NCBI GenBank assembly: GCA_039566865.1
Contig: CM076952.1
Coordinates: forward strand, 15,520,501-15,584,500
Origin: Aurelia coerulea
Taxonomy: Eukaryota; Cnidaria; Scyphozoa; Semaeostomeae; Ulmaridae
Reading direction: 5' to 3'
DNA length: 64,000 nt
A model generated the notes under the pieces. It did no database searches. It saw nothing but the letters and a program-made list of their open reading frames with translations, and was not told the DNA's origin. The translations under genes and the position numbers were made by a program. Positions 13,195 to 26,400 of the stretch are shown one piece after another (the first letter of the stretch is position 1; every line of letters starts with the position of its first letter).

Positions 13195-13202
13195 ACAAAA
13201 AG

Positions 13203-13270
13203 TGGCTATTGTCTTGATAAGGGCCCACCGGGAAATTTCCCGGTATCCCGGTGGGCCAGTCCGCCACTGC
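13203..13270. repeat. Duplicate terminal hairpin of a CAGTCCGCCACTG element
   Basis: Contains GGGCCCACCGGGAAATTTCC-type hairpin sequence and ends CCAGTCCGCCACTG, repeating the end of the element just upstream (13146-13194). It is likely the right end of an older copy into which 11524-13194 inserted. Confidence 0.5.
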
Positions 13271-13346
13271 GTGGGCTAGACATTTTACAGGTTGCGTCAC
13301 CACACTGATCTGGATATTAATGAAGCACACTTGCTGTATAAGTGTG

Positions 13347-13419
13347 GCCGAGAAAGCTCAGTCGGTAGAGCAACTGCCTAGAATGCAGAAGGTCGCGGGT
13401 TCAAATCTCGCTCTCGTCA
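13347..13419 (+). tRNA. tRNA-like sequence, anticodon position AGA; probably pseudogene or SINE head
   Basis: A 73-nt cloverleaf can be drawn: acceptor GCCGAGA/TCTCGTC with one mismatch at the second pair, D-stem GCTC/GAGC, anticodon stem ACTGC/GCAGA with an A-A mismatch, loop CTAGAAT, T-stem GCGGG/CTCGC with loop TTCAAAT. A-box-like and B-box-like (GGTTCAAATCT) elements are present. The anticodon would be AGA (Ser), but a tRNA-Ser needs a long variable arm, which is absent. Two stem mismatches also argue against a working tRNA. It may be the promoter head of a SINE. Confidence 0.45.
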
Positions 13420-14219
13420 CTCTTTTCCATTTTTCCATTTGTCGAAAAAAAGATTACCAAATTAGAGTAGCATCACCCATTATGGCCGGTCGCCCATTAT
13501 GGCCAGCTAGCAAGAGAAATTAAATTTCAGGGGACTCATGACTAGTAATAAAATTGCAATTTCGCAGAAAATCTTCGCTGACATCTGTTTTATCATGATT
13601 AGACAGGGTATCATTTTCGAGAATTTTACTCCGGGACAGGGTGCCTTTTCAGATTTTCCAGCGGCACGTTCCCGTATTTTCGTAAATCAAGTACCCCCCA
13701 CGGGGCCAGGTTTTGAGGCATCTAGCCGTTGCGAAAGATCCCTCAGCAGATGCAGCAGTTGGGTGCTAATGACCATGCTTTAGGTAAGACTAAATTTACC
13801 ATGGTTGACACACAAATGTGTGTACAAGTTGATTTTCTTTGTTGTCAATGATTTATGCAAATGGAAAAAATTGAAAATTCTATATTTGTAAAAGTTTTAA
13901 GACCTATCATTGCAAAATGTGGGGGGGGGCTATAGCCCCCCCTAGCCAAATGGCTACGCGGTCCCTGATGGCGGCGCGATCGAAAAGTTACTGAATTTTT
14001 TTATTGTTCTTTTCGTCACAGATTTCATTTTCATAATTATCATAATTCTATTCTCAGAGACAAATCTATGGAATCTTGACTAAAATTTGATAAGTTTTCA
14101 ACTTGTAATGAATCATAGAATAATGAATCTTCAGGAAAAGCAAGAAGAGTGGAAAAGTAAGGAAAAAAAGAAAAGACAACGACTGCCCTGGAATCGAGGT
14201 TGGTATGCAATAAGTATTC

Positions 14220-14249
14220 GCGGGAAAGAAAGTGATCAAGATGGCTGCC
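14220..14249 (+). promoter_or_regulatory. E2F-like and YY1-like sites at the MLH1 start
   Basis: GCGGGAAA at 14220-14227 (TTTCCCGC on the other strand, an E2F-type core) lies 13 bp before the ATG. CAAGATGGCTGCC at 14237-14249 overlaps the start codon and resembles a YY1 site. E2F control of replication and repair genes is known in animals; the assignment here is inference from motif match. No TATA box was seen. Confidence 0.35.
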
Positions 14250-14400
14250 GCGATGCCACATATCAGGCAGTTAGATGAGGTGGTAGTAAACAGAATAGCC
14301 GCTGGGGAAGTCATTCATCGGCCTGCAAATGCAATTAAAGAAATGATCGAGAATTGTATTGATGCTGCATCGAAGTCTATCCAAGTAACACTTAAATCCG
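14241..14400 (+). CDS. MLH1: MLH1 exon 1 (residues 1-54)
   Basis: Codes for the start of the GHKL ATPase domain, including the motif I glutamate E34 and Mg-binding N38. The exon ends after the first base of codon 54 with donor GTAAGT. It runs through the point where vertebrate MLH1 exon 1 ends (right after the N38 codon), so it covers vertebrate exon 1 and part of exon 2. An upstream GTG at 14232 is in frame but is not needed; the ATG at 14241 is used. Confidence 0.95.
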
Positions 14401-17400
14401 GTAAGTCATACGAATCATTTTTGACTTGTGAGATAACAATCTTGATAATTGAAGACCAGACCTGAAATCTCGACATTTTATTAAAACCACTTACTCATTG
14501 ATTGATCCGCACTCTAATACTGATTCATAATGATTTGAAAACTATTGCTACACAGTATGTCAGATCTTTCTTTGCAAGTCATAATAATTCTTTCAGATGT
14601 TGTCATATAATTATAATCTCTGCTCTCTCTTGGATTGTAGAAAAATGTACTTGTTTTGTCCGTAAAGAGCCACATTTTTGCTATGTATCTGATATGATTT
14701 GATATCATTATACCATGTCAATAATGGCAGGGATATTTACAATGTCTCATTTTCCTATGACCATCAGGCGATGAATTGGTACCCCCCGGGCAAGCCATAT
14801 TCCTTGCTAAATGCCCGGGGGCCGGGGAAAAATTTAAAGTTAAAAACGCAAGTGTAAATATCCCTGATTACAGCTGATATGATTACAGTGGCAGGGATAT
14901 CATTAATACAATGTCAATGTCAAGGATGGCAGGGATAGTGGCAGGGATATCATCAATACAATGTCAAGCTTATGTCTCATTCAATTCCTACCCTGACCAT
15001 CCCCCCGGGCAAGCCAGGGGTCAACAAAAATTCCTTGCTCAAATGCCCGGGGGCCGGGGAAAAATCGGTGGTCAAATGCCCGGGGGCCGGGCAATAGGAA
15101 AAAGCCATATTCCCAGTTACTGTATAAGCAAAAGCTCCTGTTCTAGTCAAATGCTACTCAAATGCCCGGTGGCAAGGGGAAAATCTACTGTCAAATGCCC
15201 GGGGGCCGGGAATATTTATTGTGCAAATGCCCAGGGGTGTCCCAGGGGGATGGTCAGGGTAGGAATTGAACGAGAGATTAGCTGACCTTATTTCCATATA
15301 TGGCACCCTGCTAACCATGCTCATTTGCAGCGCCAAAAAGTTGACTTTCGTATTATCTGAAAGTCGTTTCTGACCCAATTTCTCTCTGCCTTGCTTTACA
15401 TGTGGCACACAAAGGATCATGTTTGAAGAAGGGTCTTAAACATAGACAGAAGTGAAGAGTCCAATAGTTGATACTTCACTTTCTCTGACTTCATACAAAA
15501 GAGCCTTTGCAGCATATGCCCTCCATACATCGCATGTGACATCTCTAGTTGCACATCAAAGAATGCGTGCAAAGCTTCTACTGTATGTTAGCAGAGGGTC
15601 TTTAAGGGAAACCTAACAACAAAGCCACTAGGGCACAAAAAGCTCTGATGCCTCAATCATAGTTGTGCTTAATTAGCCTTCAAAATGATGGACATCATAG
15701 CAGAATTGAGGCGTAACATGGGGACTGTGATGCATGATCAGAAATGTCTTTCACCAGATGTTTGTAGTGAGTATGTTGGATGTCCACTGCTATACTTCCC
15801 ATCAAAACTCCTGCTATTTTTAATTACTGTAGCAACCTCATTTTTGGAGCTTGTTGAACTTCCTAGAAATTCTTAGATATTAAATGTTCACCCCAGAGTT
15901 AAGATTTAGTGCCCATATTTTAGTGAAGATGCCAGTTTTCACATCCCAAATGCCCGGTCATGATATTGATTTTAGGATAATCATGGCTCTAGAATTTATA
16001 AAATCAATTCTCACCCAAAGAACCCTCAGGTGGAATACTCCCATTAATTTATTTTTCAATCAAAAGTCTGGACTTGCTACATAATATTGAACATCATCCT
16101 AACCAAAATACAAACTAAACAAATGTAAATGATCACAAAAATGATACAAATTAAATGCTTGTTAAAGACTTAAACTATTGCTAAATAGAAATTATGAAAT
16201 GAATAAATAACGAAACCTAATACTGGCAATAATGCAGAATAGTAATCGTTGTGATCATGGTCCACCCTGTAAGCTGTTATAGGCATCTCTCGCATATTTT
16301 GGGTCCCTCATGTATACACCCTCAGTTGTTTTTTGTGATCAGATCTCTCAGGCCTAGTTATCGTTTTTTTTGCCGTGTTGAATCAAACTGTATTAAAAAC
16401 GTCAGAATCTGTCTTGTCTAAAAATCTGATTTGAACAATGTTTTTTGCCATGTTGGATTGAAATTAAAATTTTAAAAGTGACTATTTTTCAAAATGCACA
16501 AGTGCAACCCAGAATTGATTTATTAAATGCATGCAGCAGAAATATGATATTCAAATCAAGTCGTTTTTCTGCGGTCTGATACGACAGAGCTGGCAAATTC
16601 CTGCTGTTTGACCTATTACGGCAGATGATTTAAACATTGATTTTATGTTGAATTTAATTGACATTTAGATATTTTTAGCAGCACCTATTAAGTTTGACAC
16701 AGCAAACAACAACGCTTAAACTGGGCCTTATAAAGGTTCAAATGCAATATCATCTTGAAGTCTACATCACAAACAGAAGAAGTGTGAATATTTTGAGTTA
16801 ACCCTTATATAATTACAGCTGGCACACATTGTGCACTCTATTTGTCTTGCACACAATATGCTCTGTTGTTCTTTTTGAGTTTGCAAGTTTGTGTGGAGTT
16901 ATTGTAAACATTTGCATGTCTACTTGAAGCTTTCAACAAACTGCCACAATACAAGCTGCTTCGTTGCAAAATCCAAGCTCTTCACATTGATTTTCAAACT
17001 CCTACGTCTTAAACATGCTCAAAGCAAACTCACAACAAACTGTGCCAAAATTATCTTCAAATCAAAGGGAAGCTAACTGCAAACCTTATTTTTACTGTAA
17101 AGAATACTTGGGAATCTGAATTCCAGAAGCGTCATGGCTGGGGGGGGGCAGGGGGCATGTGCCCCCCTAGTGTCGCAAATTCAGATGTTTGTCGGAAATT
17201 AGGAATTTTTTTCGGAATTTGGAAATTTTTCTAAAATTTCTCATTTGTTTCATTCATTTCATTTTTATTTATTTAGGCACAGTTGCCCCGTCAATCCATA
17301 TGAACTGCTTTTCAGGGGGCCGTGGCAGAACATTTACTAATTTAAAAAAATCACTATATAATAGTTAACAAAAAATAAAAGAAATCTCGTCAAGACTAGT

Positions 17401-20400
17401 CAATTCTGAAAGGTAATCCGGGACCAGACCATTTAGCGATTTGTACATTGTGGTAGCTGTTTCGCTTTTAATAATGTCATTTACAGTAGGCCAATGTAAA
17501 CTGCGAATTAATGCCATAGCAGGAGTATCAAATCGACTTTTAGTTACAATCCTAGCTGCTCGATTTTGCAGCTTCTGCAGGGTTTGCAGTTTAGTCACCC
17601 CACAGCACCCCCACACCGAACAACAGAACCGAAAATGGGGCTCAACGATACCCCATTGCACTGCACTCAATTGCACTCAACGTGTTTTGAGGTAAAAATT
17701 TCCTGGAATATTTCAAAAATCCAATTGCACGAGAAACCTTAGTACGGAGATGGTTAACGTGTTCTTCCCAATCCAAATTCCTATCGATTATCACACCCAG
17801 ATACTTTGTTCGGTCTACATTTTCAACCTGAGAGTCACCAATAAAAAAATAGTGGATGATCAACAGCCTTATCGGTAATTTTCTTAATTTTGGGCTGGGA
17901 ACCTACAATCAAAGCTTGAGTTTTTAAAACATTCAAAGAAAGTTTATTACCCTGCAACCATCGCTTCAAATCATTCAGTTCACTATTCAGAGTTTGGTTT
18001 ATATCTACTAAGCTTGAAGAAGAGTAAGAAATACTGGTATCGTCAGCGTACATGGTGACTTTACCTTTCTTCAGAGAAAACGGAAGATCATTGATATAAA
18101 TCAGAAACAAAAGAGGGCCAAGACAAGAACCCTGCGGCACACCACAGCGAATATCTTCTGTTTTGGAACCTACCCCATTTACTTTGCAGAATTGCTTTCT
18201 ATTGGTTAGATAGGATGTAAACCAAGTAAGTTCAAGATTATCAATACCATACTTCCTCAATTTAGCAAGTAAAATGTCATGATCTACGGTGTCAAATGCC
18301 TTTTTGAGATCAATGAAAATATTTGCAGTGTATCTGCCATTGTCCATGTTCAGATACCAGTCACCTGTGTTGTTAAGAAGGCAAGTGACAACAGAGTGTA
18401 GAGCTCTGAATCCAGATTGGTTTGAAAATAGATGTTTGTTTTTGTTCAAATAATCGTACAGTTGGTTATAAATAAGCTTTTCAAAGACCCTGGCTAAAAC
18501 AGGCAAGACTGATCTAGGTCGGTAGTTAGATCGGTCATCAGGTTGACCACTTTTGAAAATTGGGGCTACTCTGGCTATTTTCCAGCTATCTGGAAAACAA
18601 CCCGTAGCAATTGAAAGATTGAAAATATCACAAGGAGATTCTGAAATAACTGGAAGTGCAGATTTTAGAAAACAACTAGCAATGCCACCAGTACCACATC
18701 CCTTTGAGGTTTTGAATTTGCCAACAGCTTTACGCAACTGGAGAATATCAATAACATGAAAATTAAACTTAGTTTTTTGTGGATTGACCTCGTAATCATT
18801 CTCGAGGAGAGGGTTTTTTGCTTCGGGAATTTTGTCACTAAGTGTCTCTCCTATGGTACGGAAGAAATTATTCATTGATTCTGCAATGCCGGCACTGGTA
18901 GAGATGAAATGCTGGTGGTTTTAGATTTCTTATTTAGACATTATTGATAGTCTTCCATGTGTTCTTAAGGTCTCCTTCGCAGGAAGCAATCTTGTGAGTG
19001 AAATACTCGCGCTTTAGTTCGCTAGTTATTTTATTAACTTGATTACGTGCATGTCTATAGGACTGCATCAATAGTTCGGATTTTGAGTGAATAGCTTATT
19101 TTTTTTAACTTATCTCTTGCCTTGCACATAAGCTTGAAATCATTGGTCAACCAAGGACAGAATTTGTCAGAAACACGCCTGTTACGGGTTGGGGCATGTT
19201 TTTCAAGAATAAGCGAGAAAATGTTTGTCCATTTGTTAACTACAACATTCACATCGTCTGTATTCCACACGATGTCTCTCCAGTCTACCCCTACAAGATC
19301 TTTGACAAACTCGGCTTGATCAAAGTTCTTCATTTGCCTTGTAGAAAAATTTTTGTGTTGTTTTTTGCAAGCACCACGAAATTTCCTGACACAAAAGACC
19401 AAATAATGATCACTGAGGCAAGATTTATGTATTCCCGAGGTTACTATATTACTTTTGTTTGTCGTAGCTATATGATCTATTAGAGTAGTAGTGGTCAGTG
19501 TCTCACGAGAAGGGTTTTCAATTAATTGATGAAATCCAAATAGATTATATATTTCTAGCGGACGTAGGGAATGAGCTGGAAGGTCATTTGAAATCCCGGC
19601 TTTCGAATATTTAGGCAGAAAATCACAGTTTGTATCGCCTAGAATAATAGTTTCCTTGTCATTTCAGACATTCTTCTAACTGATCAAAGGTATCAACACT
19701 TACGTTAGGAGGCCTGTACTAAGCCACAACGAAAAAAAAGGAGCAGCACGAGCAGGTTTAATCTCAACGCATAAGAGCTCAAGAAAAGATTTGGGAACGT
19801 CTTTTTTTTTTTTTTTATATATAATATATTCAAAATAAAATTTACAATACAAATTACGAACTACATTACTTATAAAATTACTCTACAATACTACTAGGAC
19901 GATCAACCCCAGGGAGCAAAAGGCTGTGTCTACCCCGAGGCCATTAAATAAAGATAATAAAGGAAAAGAAACTACTTTAACTATGGGACAAAAACGGGTG
20001 GCTTTTGAAGGGATGGTTAAGTGGCTACAGAAATTCACTCGAATCGACCAGTTTCATGGATAAAATGTAGCGTTAGCTCAAGAATTTGTCTATTTAGTTA
20101 AATAGGAAAATCTTTATTGCCATACAATAAAAGTTGTAGTAAAGCTTCATTTGCAATATTTACATATCCAAGTGGTCGTATTAATGCATAGATTCCAGCG
20201 AGGAGGTCTCGTCTTTGTACATCAAAACAAGGGCAGAGCAACAAGAAGTGTTCCGTATCTTCAATACCATCATTTGTCGGACACATAGGATTTGTAGTAT
20301 CTTTAAAATTGTGTTTAAATTTATGAAAATTTAACTTGCTAAGACTGACTCTAAGTTGAGTTAGATAGGATAGACCTTTTGGGTCATGAATCCCATATAC

Positions 20401-23400
20401 AGGTTTTCCCAGGAGGGCGGATTTTTGATAACATTTTCAATTTGAAAACGGCAACAGATGGTGCCAGCCTAGTTTCAGGTTCAAGTTCATTCCATTCGGA
20501 CAGACAATGAGGATAAAAAGTAGATTTGAACTTTGCAGTTCTTGCCCTTATTTGCCCGATGATGTCAGGTTTGCGAAGAGAGTACTGAAACTGCCGAAGT
20601 GATGGAATTGGATCCCTTGTATAGTTCGGAGTTAGGTTGTTTACAATTTTATAGAACAAAGTCAGGCGTCTACTCCACCTACGGAGACTTAAAGATTCCC
20701 ATCCAAGCTCAGCGTACAACTCGCATTTTTTGGGGGATCATGGTATATAACATCTCCATAGTCTAAATGGGGTCGGATATAGAGCTTGTATGGCTCGTTA
20801 AGGGTGTTCATAGGTAGATATCTTGAGAGAAATCTCAACATACCAATACCCTTTCTCGCTTTGGAGATAGCTGCTTTAATATGGGAAGAAAAAGACAATT
20901 TTGAGTCTAGAACGATTCCTAAATGCTTGTGTTCGACTACTTGCATCACGGGTATGTTATTGAAAAGAATTTCGGGATGATTGGTTTCAGTTTTTCTCTT
21001 TGAAAATACTAATTCGACTGCTTGCTTTTGAAGGTCAGGATTAAAAGACATCCTCCAGTCATGAGCCCATTTACTGATCAACTCTAAGTCATGGTTCATG
21101 TCACTGGCAGCTGTATTGAGTCTTGCACGATAGTAAAAAGTGATGTATCATCAGCAAAAAGTTTAACATTGCACTTCAAGTCTGCTGTTAGATCATTAAT
21201 GTAGACCAAGAAAAATAAAAATCCCAGAATAGAACCCTGGGGCACTCCTGCTGAAACATCTCCCCAACTCGAGCTCTGTCCATTCAGTACAGTTCTCTGT
21301 TTGCGATTTTTTAAAAAATCTTTGATAAGACTTAGAAGTTGTCCGGAGACATCGCAACGCTTTAATTTATAGATTAGCCCATCATGCCATACCCTGTCAA
21401 ATGCTTTAGAAATATCAAGGTACACAGAGCGAACATCAAGAGGAGGATTGCAATCAAACGCTGTAAATATTGTGTGTGTTATCGAGATTAGCTGATTGAT
21501 TGTCGAGTCACCGGGACGGAATCCTGATTGATTAGGATTTAGTAATTCAGATGAAACAATTCAGATGGGAACGTCTTCCCGCACTTTAGATTTGTCTAGC
21601 AAAGTATCTTTAAGATAAACTGCAACACCACCCCCATTACGGTCACGATCACACCTTTTGATAGTATACCCATCGATATTGACTAAGCTATCATCGATAG
21701 TATCATCAAGCTTGGTCTCATTTATTGCAAGAACGTGAATCCTCAATTCGTTTACAAGCATTCGTATTTCATCGATATGTAGGAGTAGGCTATTCACATT
21801 TAGAGATGCAATCGTCATACCCTTCCTATGCCCAAGTTTAGTTACCCTTTTAATAGCTGGCTCAATGGCTCAATGTGGGGAGCTGTAGAGGAAGTACCCT
21901 GCAGTGGGGGAGAGGCCCGCCCCTTGCCACAGTTTTCTTTGAAACCAACCGCAATTTCTTTGGGAGTCTTATTGCATTTAAAGTGAAGGATTTTGAGCAG
22001 GTAGTACATTGGCGGTAAGAATATCTGAATCCCCTAGCCCTAGTCAAATTTCATTTAAAAAATTAATCAAGTTATTAGCTAAAACGTTACCTCCACGAAA
22101 GTTCAAGTGCAGTCCCCAGTCATCTAAATGTGTTTCGTCAATATTATCGTACGTGATGAATTCGATTCCAGTGCCACTTAGCCCAATTTCTACTAGTCGA
22201 TTGACTTGACGTCTTTTCATTTCCAGTTCTTCTGAGTCTCCCCTGTGTAAAATAATTGAGACAGCCACCTGTCTAACCCTTCGCTTCGTAGATACCGCGA
22301 GGTCGATCAACTTGTTCGCAGTTACATCAGGAGCTTCCCTCTTTAAATTATTTGTTCCACATAGAATTATCACACCATCCGGGCTCATACTGATTGTTGG
22401 TTCCAGGTACGAATGCATATGATCTATTGTGGCTCCAGGAAATGTTTTGATGAATGTTTTGATGTGGGAAGCTTCTCTGTTTATATCTTGTTTGCGTAGT
22501 CTGCGTAACATTGGTCGTCAACTATAGATACAGTTGGTTTTCGATTTGTTTGATTGTCTGGTCGATTTATTTGGTTGTCTCGCAACCTGCCATCCCGTTG
22601 TTGCAATGGGGCCTTGCTTACACCTGATCCCTCGGCATGCTGCACCTCTCTCTGGCTCATTTGAGCATAAGTGCGCTCTCCCGGGACCAAATTTCTTTGA
22701 TATTTTGTTGATTTTTTATTTTCAAAATTTTCAGATTCAGTAAAGATTCAGAGTCTGCAAAAGGGTGAGATATGTTGAAATTTCTTCCAAAGGAATCAGT
22801 AGGGATCACATTTTCCACCTCAGTTGCCAACACATGAAAACGATTCTGTGTAACAAAGGATGTTGATGTGGGTTGTTGTCTAGGTCTTGCACCCGACCTT
22901 TGAACTTTCCAACCGTCTGATTCCCTTGCGGTATTGCGATGTAGTGTACTCTCTGGTGCGCATTGGGGGTTCAAAATTTGAGCCTGTGAAGCGGGAACAT
23001 CAAAACTTGGCTTTTTTTGGTCATTTTCAATGATTTTATTTAGTTCCACTAACTTGAGCTTCAAACGATAATTTTCATCTTTCAAACTTTGATTTTCTTT
23101 TTTGAGTTTAATTTCCCTGGCCACAAGATCCTCGTACAGCATATGTCTCTCCATATCATTAGTATTTTTGTTATTTTCTTTTTTATCAAGTCTAGCCTCT
23201 ATCCTTTTAAGCTTTTTTTCAATTTCTGATAAACGATGATCAGTGCTATCTGACGCTATACCTTGATTCATGCTAGGTGGCCCAAATTTGATCTCAGGTT
23301 CAGGTTCATGGCTGTGAGCACTTTCGCTGTCACTCGATAAACTTTCATTTCATTTTTCATTTCATTTCATTTTTAATTATTTATACAGGGTAGAAGCATC

Positions 23401-26400
23401 AATAAATATATAAATACTGCTTTACAGCTTGCCCTGTCAACAAAAGAAAAAGAATATAAACCCTATTTACAATGTTATTTCAAACCTAAAGTAATAAAAG
23501 AAAGGAAATGTAGAATCAACATATCTTTGCGTTCACGTGACAGCTTTCTTAAAAGCAGAAAAGCTATTTGTGGTTTTGGCTTCAGAACCCAATTTGTTCC
23601 AAAGTTTGGCTCCCCTGAATGAAAAGCTCTTTTGTCCTAGGGATGTTTTCAACAGCGGAAGGTTCAAATCCAGTTTGGAATTGCGTAATTCTCTGACGCC
23701 TTTATCAGAGACCCTTGTAAACAGACCTTGCAGATAATCAGGCACTTCATTGTGCAGTGACTTGTGAACAATTTTCGTTGTTTCAAATCTATCATTTGTT
23801 ATATATTTAGCCAACCGAGTTGTTTGACAAGGGGTAGCGAGGAAGCGTCATAGGGGCTATTCGTGACTACCCTGGCTGCTCTATTCTGCAGCTTTTGCAA
23901 TTTTTGAAGAGCTGTAATACCACAGTTACCCCAAACAGGCGAACAATATCTTACGTAAGGCTCTACGACGCTCTTATACATCCTTTGAATGGTCTGTAAT
24001 GGGAGGTATTTTTTTGGAGTATTTCAGCATTCCTATTCCTCGAGAAATTTTTTTGGTAACGATGCTCCAATGCTCATCCCACAGCAGGTGCTGATCAACC
24101 TGAACACCCAAGTATTTCGAGTGTTTAACCATAGTGATTGGCTCCTCTCCTATGTTTAGGGCTGGTTCCGGGTTTTCAGACTGGCCGATCCTTTTGAGTC
24201 TTTTTCGGCTACCAATAAGCATGCTCTGTGTTTTCGCTACATTTAGTGATAACCTATTACTCTCCAGCCAGTTCTTAAGGCGATCTAAATCTTCATTGAC
24301 GGCATCATTGATATCTGTGATGGAGTCCGAGGAGTAGGAAATGCTGGTGTCATCTGCATACATATTAACCTCCCCAAACTTTAGTGGGAGGGGAAGATCA
24401 TTAATATATATCAGAAATAGTAAGGGCCCAAGGCAAGAACCTTGGGGTACTCCGCATTTAATTGATTCCATGCTGGAAATGTGTCCATTAACCTTGCAAC
24501 ATTGTTTACGATTCTGCAAGTAAGATTTAAACCAACTCAATTCTTTCCCTGCCCCTCCATAAACGCCGAGTTTTTTAATCAATATTTGGTGATCTACCGT
24601 GTCAAAAGCCTTCTTTAAGTCTATGAATGTGACAGATGTATACTGTCCCTGATCGAGGTCCAGGTACCAATCATTAGTACATCTTAACAAACAGGTTAGT
24701 ACGGAATGAAGCTTCTATGTCATCACAATCTCCTTCTTCTCCTGAGATTTCTGTCTGCTCTTCTTGTCTCGCGGCCTTGTCAAATAATTCTGTTCTCAAT
24801 TCCAATAATCTCTATTCATCACTGGATATCTTTCTAATTTTACCATTTCGCGCCTCTTCTTGTTGCTTGTGACTGCACCCAGAGGGCCTAACTACACACG
24901 AGTTTGAGGGCTTTTCACGAAGATTCAATTCCTTGCCCGTGTTAGTTTCTTTATTTTCCGAGGATAATCCAGGTTCATCTTGAAGCATATCGACAAAGAA
25001 AGATTCTTTACCTCGTTTGGCTTTCACATAAACTGATTTAGATTGAAGAAGCGATTGAAGAGAATTTTGTGTGTCCTCTGCACTTAGGTCATATTCTTTG
25101 CCAGCAAACTTGACGATGGTTTGTCTGTCAGGGCGTTTCCGAGATCGGTTTCCGAGATCGAGCCCTGACAGACAAACCATCGTCAAGTTTGCTGGCAAAG
25201 AATATGACCTAAGTGCAGAGGACACACAAAATTCTCTTCAATCGCTTCTTCAATCTAAATCAGTTTATGTGAAAGCCAAACGAGGTAAAGAATCTTTCTT
25301 TGTCGATATGCTTCAAGATGAACCTTGATTATCCTCGGATTATCCTAATTTCGTCAATTGAGTTCAAAACTATTAGGTTGCTTGCACAATGTGCCATCGA
25401 AGATATTAAGCCATGACTGTAATAGTAGCTGAGTATCTTTCGAATAATCACAACAAGTCACAAAACACGTCCGAACACCATCAACATCATCAACAACTTC
25501 CTCAATCGCTCAATCTTAAATGTTTATTTCTTTCGTTGTTTGTTCGTTAGTTGTTTGTGCAAATTACGAGAGCAATTCCTGCTAGAAAATGTGAAGCGTA
25601 GCTACAATCACGACCCTATTTACTAATGAATTTTTCACAAGAGGGGCATTTTCCGACAGTCTGAGGGAGGTAATAACAAAAAATTTCCTGGGTGCCAGAG
25701 CCTTTATTGTAGCTAGTGAAGTGCCCATGGCGGGGGGGGGGGAAATGTTTTGTCAAAATATGGTACTTGAGATTCCTTTAAAACCGAAGAGAAAATAGCT
25801 GGGTATAGGTTGGGCAAGAATTTTCCAAGAAATGTCAAATCTTCCATTTTAGCACGTTGGCAAATATGGAATCAGGGGATGTATTTTAAGCCAAAGTAAA
25901 GAATGTTTCTTCAAAAATTTTCCTTGTGCTCCGATTTATAGGAGAACGGTCATAAAGCTATCAAGGTTTCCTTGTCGCTAATGGCAGGCATGATATTGGG
26001 AGATGCATTCTAAGCCAAAGTAAAGGGCGTGGTCCCAAAAATGTTCCATTTCTATGCCCCAACCTATTTAATTTACCCTGATCACGCCACTGCTTATGGC
26101 ACACTTTATTCCCACACTGTTCATGGGCAATAATGCACCGTTGATATGGCCTATATTATGATCAAAATTGTATATTTACTCACTGTGTTGTTTCTCTTCC
26201 ACAAGAATGCAAGTAAAGCTTGATAATGTTGCTACTCCTTCGTTCTTCTCTCATCACAAAGGCGCCAATATTCAAATACAGTTGAAGCAGTTGGAGCTCC
26301 TACGCAGCGATACGTCCCATTTCAAACTTCGGCATTTGTGATGAGAGAAGAACGAAGGAGTAGCAACATTATCAAGCTTTACTTGCAATCTTGTGGAAGA

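Larger units (their letters stand above)
17249..23340 (-). mobile_element. CR1-like LINE, nearly full length, split by a second LINE at 19804-21566
   Basis: On the minus strand the order is ORF1 coiled coil (22657-23271), ORF1 SGNH esterase-like domain (22044-22511), AP-type endonuclease (21567-21818, continuing at 19793), linker (19055-19402), reverse transcriptase (17835-18875) and C-terminal domain (17365-17863). The 3' end has a short ATTTCATT-type repeat at 17249-17275. An ORF1 with an esterase-like domain followed by an APE endonuclease and RT is characteristic of CR1/L2-group LINEs. Removal of 19804-21566 and one copy of the 11-bp duplication rejoins the endonuclease in frame. The copy is dead: frameshifts near 22510 and 19730, a stop in the endonuclease, and breaks in the C-terminal part. 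Confidence 0.85.

Noticed and set aside
14232..14240. In-frame GTG upstream of the MLH1 ATG as start
   Set aside because: Animal nuclear genes start at ATG; the ATG at 14241 places conserved residues at the standard numbers.
14911..15285. 124-residue frame over the CCCGGG repeats as a gene, or the repeats as a CRISPR array
   Set aside because: The units are palindromic, unequally spaced, and bounded by transposon-like inverted repeats; the same occurs at 62974-63286. The frames are by-products.
24812..25328. Two overlapping ORFs on opposite strands, starting with the same residues
   Set aside because: They are one sequence read twice, because of the palindrome. No domain recognised.
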